Assembly (NCBI RefSeq): GCF_019218285.1
Contig: NZ_JAHUZG010000002.1
Location: 62,001 to 126,000, forward strand
Origin: Antarctobacter sediminis
GTDB taxonomy: Bacteria; Pseudomonadota; Alphaproteobacteria; Rhodobacterales; Rhodobacteraceae
DNA: 64,000 nt
Direction: 5' to 3'
In this document: positions 55,682-63,793 of the stretch, piece by piece
Numbering within the stretch: the stretch's first letter is position 1
How the letters are laid out: every line of letters starts with the position of its first letter
Notes under the pieces: generated by a model
Seen by the model: the letters and a program-made list of their open reading frames with translations, nothing else
What the model was told of the DNA's origin: nothing
Database searches by the model: none
Position numbers and translations under genes: made by a program

Positions 55682-55963
55682 GTGGCATATTTCGTTTATA
55701 TCATGGCCTCTCGCCCCTGCGGTGCGCTGTACATCGGGCGCAGCACCAACCTGCGCGCGCAGGTCGAGGCGCATCGCGCCGGCCTGTCCGGGCATACTGC
55801 GAAATACAAGATCCGAACCTTGGTCTGGTTCGAAGAACATGCCGAGTTCGAACCTTCCATACGCCGCGAGCGCCGTCTGAAAAAATGGCGCCGGGCGTGG
55901 AAAAACCAGTTGATCACCGAAGCCAATCCAAATTGGCAGGACATGACACACGCCATTCCTTGA
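55682..55963 (+). CDS. small GIY-YIG nuclease-family protein
   Basis: The domain VAYFVYIMASRPCGALYIGRS is the GIY-YIG core (YVYIM then YIGRS), followed by the catalytic Arg and basic helix (NLRAQVEAHR) and the family tail with a Glu (EFEPSIRRERRLKKW). Start is uncertain: a GTG at 55682 gives 93 residues, the normal size of UPF0213-like members; the frame is open upstream through the repeat. It is probably a stand-alone DNA-nicking fold of unknown role. It is flanked by REP-like copies B and C. Confidence 0.8.
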   Translation: MAYFVYIMASRPCGALYIGRSTNLRAQVEAHRAGLSGHTAKYKIRTLVWFEEHAEFEPSIRRERRLKKWRRAWKNQLITEANPNWQDMTHAIP

Positions 55964-55973
55964 TCCCGTGGGC

Positions 55974-55997
55974 GAGGCCCCGGCTCAAGGCCGGGGC
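55974..55997. repeat. REP-like half element (copy C)
   Basis: GAGGCCCCGG-CTCAAGG-CCGGGGC matches the right hairpin of copies A and B. The left hairpin is absent. It ends 24 bases before the dihydropyrimidinase start. Confidence 0.75.
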
Positions 55998-56021
55998 GAG
56001 AGACAGCAGGGAGACAAGACA

Positions 56022-57476
56022 ATGACCACAGTCATCAAGAACGGTACCGTCGTCACGGCGGACCTTAGCTGGAAGGCCGATGTACTGGTCGACGGCGGCA
56101 AGATCGTCGAAATCGGCGACAACCTGAGCGGCGACACCCAGTTGGACGCCACCGGATGTTACGTGATGCCCGGCGGGATCGACCCGCACACCCACCTTGA
56201 GATGCCCTTTATGGGGACCTATTCCAGCGATGATTTCGACAGTGGCACACAGGCGGCTCTGGCCGGCGGCACCACGATGGTGATCGACTTTGCGCTGCCT
56301 TCGCCGGGCCAGGGCCTGCTGGACGCGCTACAGATGTGGGATAACAAATCAACCCGCGCACATTGCGACTATTCCTTCCACATGGCGGTCACATGGTGGG
56401 GCGAACAGGTCTTTAACGAGATGAAGACCGTGGTCGAGGATCGCGGCATCACCACCTTCAAGCACTTCATGGCCTACAAGGGCGCGTTGATGGTGCAGGA
56501 CGACGAGATGTTCGCCAGCTTCCAGCGCATCGGTGAACTGGGCGGTATCGCCATGGTCCATGCCGAAAACGGCGACGTGGTGGCCGATTTGCAGGCCAAA
56601 CTGCTGGCCGAAGGCAACACCGGCCCCGAAGCGCACGCCTATTCCCGCCCCCCGCAGGTGGAGGGCGAGGCCGCCAACCGCGCCATCATGATCGCCGACA
56701 TGGCCGGTGTGCCGCTCTATATCGTGCATGTCAGCTGTGAGGAGGCGCATGAGGCCATCCGCCGGGCCCGCCAGCAGGGCAAGCGCGTCTGGGGTGAGCC
56801 GCTGATCCAGCACCTGACGCTGGATGACAGCGAATATGCCCATCCCGATTGGGACCACGCCGCGCGCCGCGTCATGTCCCCGCCTTTCCGCAACAAACTG
56901 CATCAGGACAGCCTCTGGGCCGGTCTGCAATCGGGGTCTCTGTCCGTGGTGGCCACCGACCACTGTGCCTTTACGACCGAGCAGAAACGCTATGGCGTGG
57001 GCGATTTCACCAAGATCCCCAACGGCACCGGCGGGCTTGAGGACCGGATGCCGATGCTCTGGACGCATGGCGTGGAAACGGGCCGCCTGACGAAAGAAGA
57101 ATTCGTTGCCGTCACCTCGACAAATATCGCCAAGGTGCTGAACTGCTACCCACGCAAGGGCGCAATCCGGGTGGGCGCTGACGCCGATATCGTCGTCTGG
57201 GACCCGAACAAGACCAAGACGATCACCGCCGCCAAACAGGTCTCGGCGATCGACTACAACGTCTTTGAGGGACATGAGGTCAAAGGCTTGCCGCGTTATA
57301 CGCTGACCCGCGGTCAGGTGGCCGTCACCGACGGCAAACTGACCAGCCAGGAAGGTCACGGCGAATTCGTTGCCCGCTCGGGCAGCACACCGACCAACAA
57401 GGCGCTGTCGACCTGGAAAGAACTGACCGCGCCGCGCCCGGTGAAACGGTCGGGCATCCCGGCAAGCGGGGTGTGA
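56022..57476 (+). CDS. hydA: dihydropyrimidinase
   Basis: It is 484 residues, the usual length for the cyclic amidohydrolase family. GGIDPHTHLEMPF (His-x-His), TFKHFMAYKGA (carboxylated Lys near 150), metal His in MVHAENGD and LYIVHVSCEEAH, and VVATDHCAF (Asp) are present. It hydrolyses dihydrouracil or dihydrothymine to N-carbamoyl-beta-amino acids, the step between PreTA and the carbamoylase. It follows the GIY-YIG gene by 58 bases. An AGGGAG site precedes ATG 56022. Confidence 0.95.
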   Translation: MTTVIKNGTVVTADLSWKADVLVDGGKIVEIGDNLSGDTQLDATGCYVMPGGIDPHTHLEMPFMGTYSSDDFDSGTQAALAGGTTMVIDFALPSPGQGLLDALQMWDNKSTRAHCDYSFHMAVTWWGEQVFNEMKTVVEDRGITTFKHFMAYKGALMVQDDEMFASFQRIGELGGIAMVHAENGDVVADLQAKLLAEGNTGPEAHAYSRPPQVEGEAANRAIMIADMAGVPLYIVHVSCEEAHEAIRRARQQGKRVWGEPLIQHLTLDDSEYAHPDWDHAARRVMSPPFRNKLHQDSLWAGLQSGSLSVVATDHCAFTTEQKRYGVGDFTKIPNGTGGLEDRMPMLWTHGVETGRLTKEEFVAVTSTNIAKVLNCYPRKGAIRVGADADIVVWDPNKTKTITAAKQVSAIDYNVFEGHEVKGLPRYTLTRGQVAVTDGKLTSQEGHGEFVARSGSTPTNKALSTWKELTAPRPVKRSGIPASGV

Positions 57477-57534
57477 GAGTGCGCCACTTTCGGGACGCCA
57501 TGAGAGAAGCAAAACCACAGTGCGGGGCCTCGGC

Positions 57535-57957
57535 ATGAGCGCCCCCCTTCTCTCCAGCGTGCTCGAAACGGCGATCTACGTTGACGATCTGGATGCCGCC
57601 GAGGGGTTCTATGGCACCATGCTGGGCCTTGAGCGCATCACGCGTGTCGACGGGCGGCATGTGTTCTTTCGCTGTGGTGCCTCCGTTGTGCTGACCTTTT
57701 TGGCTGAGGCGACGGAACAGCCGCCAGCCGAAGGCGCCCTGCCCGTCCCGCCGCATGGCGCGCGCGGGCCGGGGCACCTGTGTTTCGCCGTTCCAGGCGA
57801 GGACCTGAACGCGATGGTGGCGCATTTGACCGCCCAAGGCATCGAAATCGAAAGCGATTTCAACTGGCCGCACGGGCCGCGCTCTGTCTATGTGCGCGAC
57901 CCTGCGGGCAACAGCGTGGAATTCGCAGACCCCTCTCTTTGGGGGACTCCCGCATGA
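57535..57957 (+). CDS. VOC (glyoxalase/bleomycin-resistance) family protein
   Basis: It is 140 residues with two beta-alpha-beta-beta-beta modules: ETAIYVDDLDAAEGFYGTM at the start and GHLCFAVPGEDLNAMVAHL midway, ending RDPAGNSVEFADPSLW. The pattern DPAGNxVEF fits the metal-binding Glu of the family. Substrate unknown. It follows hydA by 58 bases on the same strand, and its stop converges with the cupin gene. Confidence 0.88.
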   Translation: MSAPLLSSVLETAIYVDDLDAAEGFYGTMLGLERITRVDGRHVFFRCGASVVLTFLAEATEQPPAEGALPVPPHGARGPGHLCFAVPGEDLNAMVAHLTAQGIEIESDFNWPHGPRSVYVRDPAGNSVEFADPSLWGTPA

Positions 57958-57968
57958 GCGCCGTGCGG

Positions 57969-58367
57969 TCAGGCCGGCACCAGCCCCTCCAGCTCCGGCA
58001 ACAGGACAACCGACTCCTGTTCATGCGGATCGGTTCGGGCAATCACGGCAACAGCCGGTTCGTCGCCGTTGTTGAACGGCAGGTGCGGCACGTCGGCGGG
58101 GATGTAGATCATATCGCCTGCGCGGATTTCCATTCGGTGCTCAAGCCGCCCGCCCCAGTACATCGTAACCTGCCCCGAGATCGCGTAGATCGCGGTTTCA
58201 TGCGTCTCATGTTTATGCGCCTTGGCGCGGCCGCCCGGCGGCACCGTCAGCAGATGCATGCAGACACCCTGCGCCCCGACGGTTTCCTTTGCGATGCCTT
58301 CAAAGTAGGAAAAGCCCTGCTTGCCCGCGTAGGTTCCTTCGGGGCGCAGCTTTACGCAATCGGCCAT
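57969..58367 (-). CDS. cupin-domain protein
   Basis: It is 132 residues from ATG 58367 with AGGAG 7 bases upstream. The cupin motif 1 is KAHKHETHETAIYAISGQV (His-x3-His-type metal set with Glu), motif 2 GDMIYIPADVPHLPFNNGD with the last His. It is the only minus-strand gene inside the pyrimidine region and shares its start region with the divergent ABC ATPase. It may be a small-molecule-binding or isomerase protein; function unknown. Confidence 0.87.
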   Translation of the reverse strand: MADCVKLRPEGTYAGKQGFSYFEGIAKETVGAQGVCMHLLTVPPGGRAKAHKHETHETAIYAISGQVTMYWGGRLEHRMEIRAGDMIYIPADVPHLPFNNGDEPAVAVIARTDPHEQESVVLLPELEGLVPA

Positions 58368-58443
58368 GGTATATCTCCTGCCAGCACATGCCATGCGCCC
58401 AAGCCTAACCCGGCACGACCGCTCTACCAAACAAGGATCCTGC

Positions 58444-59268
58444 GTGTTGAGTGACGAAGAAATCAAGAACTGGCCCAAAGAAGGCCCGGCCCCCACGTCT
58501 CCGGTCATCCGGGCCCAACATCTGGATCTGACGTTCCAGACCAATGACGGCCCTGTGCATGCGTTGAAAGACGTGAACCTCGACATCGAAAAAGGCAGTT
58601 TCGTCAGCTTTATCGGCCCCTCGGGCTGTGGCAAGACCACCTTTCTGCGCTGCATTGCGGCGCTGGAACATCCGACCGGCGGCAGACTGACAGTCAACGG
58701 AATGACCCCCGACGAGGCGCGTCAGGCGCGTGCCTATGGCTATGTCTTTCAGGCTGCGGGCCTGTACCCTTGGCGGACCATCGGACGCAATGTCGCGCTG
58801 CCCCTGGAAATCATGGGGTACAGCAAGGCCGAACAGGCCGAACGCGTCGCCCGGGTGCTGGAACTGGTGGAACTGGGCGGGTTCGAAAAGAAATTCCCCT
58901 GGCAACTTTCGGGCGGCATGCAGCAACGCGCATCGATCGCGCGGGCGCTGGCCTTTGACGCCGACATCCTGCTGATGGACGAACCTTTTGGCGCGCTGGA
59001 CGAAATCGTCCGGGACCGCCTGAACGAAGAAGTTCTGAAGCTGTGGGCCAAAACGGAAAAGACCATCGGTTTCGTCACCCACTCGATCCCCGAAGCGGTC
59101 TATCTGTCGACGCATATCGTGGTCATGTCCCCGCGTCCGGGCCGGATCACCGACGTGATCGAAAGCCCGTTGCCCAAGGAACGGCCGCTGGACATCCGCG
59201 ACACGCCCGAGTTCATCGAGATCGCCCATCGCGTGCGTGAGGGGCTGCGCGCGGGGTACGAGGAATGA
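58444..59268 (+). CDS. ABC transporter ATPase (pyrimidine/NMT1-type system)
   Basis: It is 274 residues. GTG 58444 is chosen because AAGGA lies 7 bases upstream; the in-frame ATG at 58366 overlaps the cupin start. GPSGCGKTTFLR (Walker A), QLSGGMQQRASIARAL (signature) and LLMDEPFGALDE (Walker B) are complete, with THSIPEAVYLS as the switch. It belongs to the nitrate/sulfonate/taurine ATPase family. It is first in an operon with two permeases and a binding protein. Confidence 0.9.
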   Translation: MLSDEEIKNWPKEGPAPTSPVIRAQHLDLTFQTNDGPVHALKDVNLDIEKGSFVSFIGPSGCGKTTFLRCIAALEHPTGGRLTVNGMTPDEARQARAYGYVFQAAGLYPWRTIGRNVALPLEIMGYSKAEQAERVARVLELVELGGFEKKFPWQLSGGMQQRASIARALAFDADILLMDEPFGALDEIVRDRLNEEVLKLWAKTEKTIGFVTHSIPEAVYLSTHIVVMSPRPGRITDVIESPLPKERPLDIRDTPEFIEIAHRVREGLRAGYEE

Positions 59269-59606
59269 GCGCCGGTTTCCTGACCTGGCTGGGCGGGGCG
59301 ATGGCGGTGTTTCTTGCCGCCAGCGCAACGCTGCGCGCCTATATTGATCATCCGCGTATCTTGCTGCTGGGCGGCGCGCTGGTGCTGTATACTCTGGGCA
59401 ACCTGATGATGGTGCGCCTGATGCGCGAAGGCGGCATGGCGGTGGCCATCTCCTTGTCTGCCGTGCTGCAACTGGTTCTGGCTGCGCTGGTCGCCTTTGT
59501 CTTTTTCGGGGAACGTCCCCTGCCCCTTCAAATGGTCGGCATCCTTCTGGGGGTGGTCGCCGTGGCGCTGATCCTCTTTGCGCCAAGCGCGGGGGCCACA
59601 AGATGA
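59265..59606 (+). CDS. DMT/SMR-like four-helix membrane protein
   Basis: It is 113 residues with four hydrophobic helices and ending AGATR, as in EmrE-like small transporters or half of an EamA protein. The segment NLMMVRLMREGGMAVAISLSA is typical of EamA/SMR helix 2-3. It overlaps its neighbours by 4 bases at both ends, so it is translated with the ABC genes, though standard ABC importers do not need such a subunit. Confidence 0.8.
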   Translation: MSAGFLTWLGGAMAVFLAASATLRAYIDHPRILLLGGALVLYTLGNLMMVRLMREGGMAVAISLSAVLQLVLAALVAFVFFGERPLPLQMVGILLGVVAVALILFAPSAGATR

Positions 59607-60553
59607 GCCGCTTGATCCCCCCTGTTCTGGGCGTTGTTCTGGCGCTTGTCGCCCTGTGGTACGTGGCCGTTGTGCCGATGAACGTGAAAGAAGTCCTGAC
59701 AGCGGCGGAACGCGCCGGCGTCGAAGTGTCACCACCCAAAGCCATCGACAGGCGCGACATGTCCAACTGGGCGCTGGTCTTTGCCAATACACATGCCCTT
59801 GGCGATAGCTGGAGCCTTGATCGTCCGCGCCTGCCCGCGCCGCATCAGGTGCTGGTCGAACTGTATGACTCGACCATCGACGAGGAACTGAACGGTCGGC
59901 GCGGCCTTGTGCGGTCTGGCAGTTTGTCGAACCGGAGCCTTGTCTACCATGCGCTGGTGACGCTGAACGCGACCTTTCTTGGTTTCGTGATCGGCGCGGT
60001 CCTTGGCGTCACGCTGGCGGTGGGCATCGTCCACAGCCGGGTCATGGACATGAGCGTGATGCCCTGGGCCATTGTCAGCCAGACCATTCCCATTGTGGCA
60101 CTGGCGCCGATGATCATCGTGGTCCTCTATTCCATCGGGATACAGGGGCTGATCCCCAAGGCCGTGATCTCGGCCTATCTGTCGTTCTTCCCTGTCGTGG
60201 TCGGCATGGTGAAGGGATTGCGCAGCCCGGACGCGATGCAAATGGACCTGATGCGGACCTATAGTGCGCCGGTGTCCTCGGTGCTGATAAAGCTGCGCCT
60301 GCCCTCGTCGATCCCCTACCTGTTCGCCTCGCTCAAGATCGCCATCGCGGCGAGCCTTGTGGGCGCCATCGTCGGGGAACTGCCGGTGCAGAAAGGCGGG
60401 CTTGGCGCGCGGATGCTGGCGGGCAGCTACTATGGACAAACTGCTCAGATCTGGGCGGCCCTGCTGGTAGCGGCGGCGCTGGCCGCGCTGCTGGTTTATG
60501 CCATCGGCTGGATCGAGCGACGCACACTGCGCGGAATGGGGATGATGCCATGA
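59603..60553 (+). CDS. ABC permease, first subunit
   Basis: It is 316 residues. A first helix is followed by a ~90-residue periplasmic stretch (to about residue 115), unusual for the family, then five or six helices of the BinD/TauC type with the coupling loop MDLMRTYSAPVSSVLIKLRLP (EAA-like). It likely pairs with the next gene in the membrane. Overlaps of 4 bases at both ends show tight coupling. Confidence 0.9.
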   Translation: MSRLIPPVLGVVLALVALWYVAVVPMNVKEVLTAAERAGVEVSPPKAIDRRDMSNWALVFANTHALGDSWSLDRPRLPAPHQVLVELYDSTIDEELNGRRGLVRSGSLSNRSLVYHALVTLNATFLGFVIGAVLGVTLAVGIVHSRVMDMSVMPWAIVSQTIPIVALAPMIIVVLYSIGIQGLIPKAVISAYLSFFPVVVGMVKGLRSPDAMQMDLMRTYSAPVSSVLIKLRLPSSIPYLFASLKIAIAASLVGAIVGELPVQKGGLGARMLAGSYYGQTAQIWAALLVAAALAALLVYAIGWIERRTLRGMGMMP

Positions 60554-61401
60554 TGCTGGTGCTTTTTGCAGGCCTCCTTTGGCTGGCAGGTTTTGCCCTG
60601 AACGTCGTGCTGGCGAATGGTCCGGCACGCACCACCGGCGCCGTCCGGTTGGCGGTTCCCTTGATCTTTGGTGCCACTTTGCTGGGCATGTGGGAACTGG
60701 TGGTCCGTGGGCTGGAGGTTCCGCTGGTCATCCTGCCGCCGCCGTCTGTCATCGCGGTCAGCTTTGGGCAGAACCTTCCCCTTCTCTGGGGCGATTTCGT
60801 GCAGACGATCCTCAAGGGGGCCGTTTCGGGCTATGCCATCGGCTGCGGCGCGGCCTTTCTGACGGCCCTTCTGGTCGACCGGTCCGATTACCTGCGCCGA
60901 GGCCTGCTGCCGCTGGGCAACTTCATGGCGGCCCTGCCCATCGTGGGCACCGCGCCGATCCTCGTCATGTGGTTCGGTTTCGGCTGGCAATCCAAGGCCG
61001 CGGTGGTCGTTCTGATGGTCTATTTTCCGATGCTGGTGAACACGGTGGCGGGGCTGTCCGAAACAACCGCCATGCAGCGCGACCTGATGCGCACCTATGC
61101 CGCGACATGGGGACAAACGCTGTGGTCGCTGCGCCTTCCCGCGGCGTTGCCGTTCATCTTCAACGGGCTCAAGATTTCCTCGACGCTGGCATTGATCGGG
61201 GCCATCGTTGCCGAGTTCTTTGGCAGCCCGACGCTGGGACTTGGCTTTCGCATCTCGACCAGCATCGGACAGCTTGACCTTGGCATGGTCTGGTCGGCCA
61301 TCCTTGTGTCGGCGCTGTCGGGAACGGTGTTCTACGGGCTGGTGGCCCTTGCCGAACGCCGCATGACATTCTGGCACGCCTCGTTCCGGGGCGGCCGATA
61401 A
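60550..61401 (+). CDS. ABC permease, second subunit
   Basis: It is 283 residues with about six to seven helices. The coupling loop MQRDLMRTYAATWGQTLWSL sits near residue 175, followed by RLPAALPFIFNGLKISSTLALIG, the EAA-like hallmark. Two non-identical permease genes argue for a heterodimeric transporter. The start overlaps the preceding stop by 4 bases. Confidence 0.92.
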   Translation: MMLVLFAGLLWLAGFALNVVLANGPARTTGAVRLAVPLIFGATLLGMWELVVRGLEVPLVILPPPSVIAVSFGQNLPLLWGDFVQTILKGAVSGYAIGCGAAFLTALLVDRSDYLRRGLLPLGNFMAALPIVGTAPILVMWFGFGWQSKAAVVVLMVYFPMLVNTVAGLSETTAMQRDLMRTYAATWGQTLWSLRLPAALPFIFNGLKISSTLALIGAIVAEFFGSPTLGLGFRISTSIGQLDLGMVWSAILVSALSGTVFYGLVALAERRMTFWHASFRGGR

Positions 61402-61452
61402 CCGGACCGGACAAACCGGCCAAAGACTTAGGCACCAAGGAGGTACTGAACG

Positions 61453-62439
61453 ATGAAACAGACATGGATGGCAGCCGTTGCGGCGCTGGGACTGGCCAGC
61501 CCTGCCCTTGCGGCGGACGAAGTCACGCTGCAACTGAAATGGGTCACACAGGCCCAGTTCGCCGGCTATTACGTGGCGCTGGAAAACGGCTATTACGAAG
61601 AGGCCGGACTTGACGTGACGATCCTGCCGGGCGGCCCCGACATTGCGCCGACACAGGTGATCGCAGGGGGCGGTGCCGATGTGGTGGTCGAATGGATGCC
61701 CGCCGCGCTGGCCGCCCGCGAAAATGGTCTGCCGCTGGTCAACATCGCGCAGCCGTTCAAATCCTCGGGCATGATGCTGACCTGCTGGAAGGACGCCGGG
61801 ATTTCCGAACCCGCCGATCTGGACAACCGCACGCTGGGTGTCTGGTTCTTTGGCAACGAGTACCCCTTCCTGTCGTGGATGAGCCAACTGGGCATCAAGA
61901 CCGACGGCAAGATGGATGGCTCGGTCGAGGTGCTGAAGCAGGGCTTCAACGTCGATCCACTGTTGCAGCGTCAGGCCGATTGCATCAGCACGATGACCTA
62001 CAACGAATACTGGCAGGTCATTGACGCGGGCGTGGATTCCTCGGAACTGGTGACCTTCAAATACCAGGATCAGGGCGTGGCCACGATGGAAGACGGTCTT
62101 TACGTTCTGGAAGAGAACCTCGACGATCCGGCCTTTGTCGACAAGATGTCCCGCTTTGTCGCCGCCTCGATGCAGGGTTGGAAATGGGCCGAGGAAAACG
62201 CCGAGGACGCGGCCATGATCGTGCTGGACTACGACGAAACCGGTGCCCAGACCGAAGCGCACCAGATCCGCATGATGGGCGAAGTCGCCAAACTGACGGC
62301 CGGTTCGAACGGCGCGCTGGATCCCGCAGATTACCAGCGGACCGTCGATACGCTGCTGGCGGGCGGGTCTGACCCGGTCATCACCAAGCAGCCCGAAGGT
62401 GCCTGGACCCACGTGATTTCCGACGCCGCACTGGAATAA
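61453..62439 (+). CDS. NMT1/THI5-like substrate-binding protein (probable pyrimidine ABC system)
   Basis: It is 328 residues. A Sec signal peptide ends near ASPALAAD. The mature protein begins VTLQLKWVTQAQFAGYYVALENGYYEEAGLDV, quoted here in part as QLKWVTQAQFAGYYVAL, the ThiY/NMT1 signature. GGGADVVVEWMPAALAARE and CWKDAGI follow; a cluster of aromatic residues could stack on a pyrimidine ring. Placement beside the reductive pathway suggests uracil, thymine or a related base. AAGGAGG precedes ATG 61453. Confidence 0.85.
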   Translation: MKQTWMAAVAALGLASPALAADEVTLQLKWVTQAQFAGYYVALENGYYEEAGLDVTILPGGPDIAPTQVIAGGGADVVVEWMPAALAARENGLPLVNIAQPFKSSGMMLTCWKDAGISEPADLDNRTLGVWFFGNEYPFLSWMSQLGIKTDGKMDGSVEVLKQGFNVDPLLQRQADCISTMTYNEYWQVIDAGVDSSELVTFKYQDQGVATMEDGLYVLEENLDDPAFVDKMSRFVAASMQGWKWAEENAEDAAMIVLDYDETGAQTEAHQIRMMGEVAKLTAGSNGALDPADYQRTVDTLLAGGSDPVITKQPEGAWTHVISDAALE

Positions 62440-62467
62440 GCGGCCAAGGTTTGGCGAAAGATGCAAG

Positions 62468-62489
62468 AAGCGGCCCCCGGGGGCCGCTT
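62468..62489. terminator. bidirectional terminator after binding protein
   Basis: The palindrome GCGGCCCCCGGGGGCCGC (62470-62487) with flanking AA and TT forms a strong hairpin, followed by TTTTT on the plus strand. It lies 28 bases after the binding-protein stop and just past the convergent thioesterase stop, so it can serve both. Confidence 0.85.
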
Positions 62490-62491
62490 TT

Positions 62492-63007
62492 TCATTTTCG
62501 TTTCAGGCCGATCCCCTGCCCGGCCTGTACCGGGCGGTCCAGCGCAGAATGTACTCTAAGGACTTCGGCCAGCCTGTCGGAGACAAGCGGCAACCATGCT
62601 TCGGCCCGACGGGTTTCAAGGTTGAACCCCAGCATCTTGACCTCATTCGTGGCGCTGAGTTCACCCTTGTCGTCCAGCACCCGGTGAAACAGCACAAAAC
62701 GCTTGGCGTCCACGTCCAACAACTGGGTTTCGATGCGGAACGCCGCGCCCTCGGCCAATTCGCCGGAATAGGTTACATGGTTTTCGACGATGGCATATTC
62801 ATGGCCAGCGCGGCCTTCGATCGTTTGCACCGGATGGTTGATCCAGTTCCAGAAAGCCCAGTTCGCCTGATCACAGACGGTCAGGTAATGGGCCATGTTC
62901 ATATGACCGTATTCGTCGATCCATTCTTGACGCACCCGGTTTTCGACAAGGCACAGCGGCGTGGCGATCTGGCCGGTCCAGTCATGCAGGAATGTCTCGG
63001 TTACCAT
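62492..63007 (-). CDS. hotdog-fold acyl-CoA thioesterase family protein
   Basis: It is 171 residues. VRQEWIDEYGHMNMAHYLTV carries the hotdog active-site pattern (Asp, GHMN), and HVTYSGELAEGAAFRIETQLL follows on the central strand. The E. coli YbgC-like family hydrolyses acyl-CoA; the neighbouring CaiD-like gene raises the option of a betainyl-CoA thioesterase from carnitine breakdown. It begins 3 bases after the dehydratase stop, so it is cotranscribed with it. Confidence 0.85.
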   Translation of the reverse strand: MVTETFLHDWTGQIATPLCLVENRVRQEWIDEYGHMNMAHYLTVCDQANWAFWNWINHPVQTIEGRAGHEYAIVENHVTYSGELAEGAAFRIETQLLDVDAKRFVLFHRVLDDKGELSATNEVKMLGFNLETRRAEAWLPLVSDRLAEVLRVHSALDRPVQAGQGIGLKRK

Positions 63008-63010
63008 CGC

Positions 63011-63793
63011 TCAGCGTCCCTTCCAAACCGGATCGCGCTTTTCACCGACCGAAGCGATGCCTTCGGCGGCGTCCTCGCTGTCATAGATCACGGAATAGGC
63101 CGGCAGGTCGCCCTGACGGATACGGGCATAGGCCGCTTCCAGCCCAAGTCCCTGAGTCGCTGTGTCGATTTCCTTGATCGCGCGCAGTGACAACGGTGCG
63201 CTGGTCGCAACCTGTTCGGCCAGTTCCAGCGCCGACTGCATCAGCGTCTCTCCGGGAACGACGCGGTTGACCAGCCCCCAGCGGGCCAATTCCTCGGCCG
63301 AGGCTCGCCGCCCGGTCATCAAGAGTTCCATCGCAACGGCACGTGGCAAGACACGCGGCAAACGGATCACGCCACCCGAATCCGCAACCACACCAATGGT
63401 GGCCTCGGGAAGGCCGAATTCGGCATGGTCCGCCGCCACGATCATATCCGCGGCCAGTGCCAGTTCGAACCCACCGCCCAGCGCCATGCCGTTCACTGCG
63501 GCGATCACGGGCTTGGTCAGGCCCCAGTATTCGGTCAGCCCGGCAAAGCCGCCCACCCCCTGATAGGCGTCCGCCGCCTCGCCTTCGGAGGCCGCCTTCA
63601 GATCCCAGCCCGCCGAAAAGAACCGGGAGCCGCCGCCGGTCACCACGCCGACAGACAGGCTGTCATCTTCTTGCAGGGTCTGAAACGCCTCTCCCAGCGC
63701 GATGCTGGTTGCCGCGTTGATGGCATTGGCCTTGGGCCGATCCAAGGTCACGATCAGCACGCGCCCGTGCCGTTCCGTTTTTACGTCGCTCAT
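63011..63793 (-). CDS. caiD: carnitinyl-CoA dehydratase-like enoyl-CoA hydratase
   Basis: It is 260 residues, the length of E. coli CaiD (261). Shared segments from memory are [77 protein letters not shown] and the exact end [10 protein letters not shown]. Active-site Glu in FGLPEATIG matches. Activity is the reversible dehydration of carnitinyl-CoA or a related hydroxyacyl-CoA. Its start overlaps the rfbA stop (ATGA). Confidence 0.85.
   Translation of the reverse strand: MSDVKTERHGRVLIVTLDRPKANAINAATSIALGEAFQTLQEDDSLSVGVVTGGGSRFFSAGWDLKAASEGEAADAYQGVGGFAGLTEYWGLTKPVIAAVNGMALGGGFELALAADMIVAADHAEFGLPEATIGVVADSGGVIRLPRVLPRAVAMELLMTGRRASAEELARWGLVNRVVPGETLMQSALELAEQVATSAPLSLRAIKEIDTATQGLGLEAAYARIRQGDLPAYSVIYDSEDAAEGIASVGEKRDPVWKGR

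Noticed and set aside
60496-62466. 656-codon minus-strand frame
   Set aside because: Antisense to permease and binding-protein genes that carry signal peptide and coupling-loop motifs.
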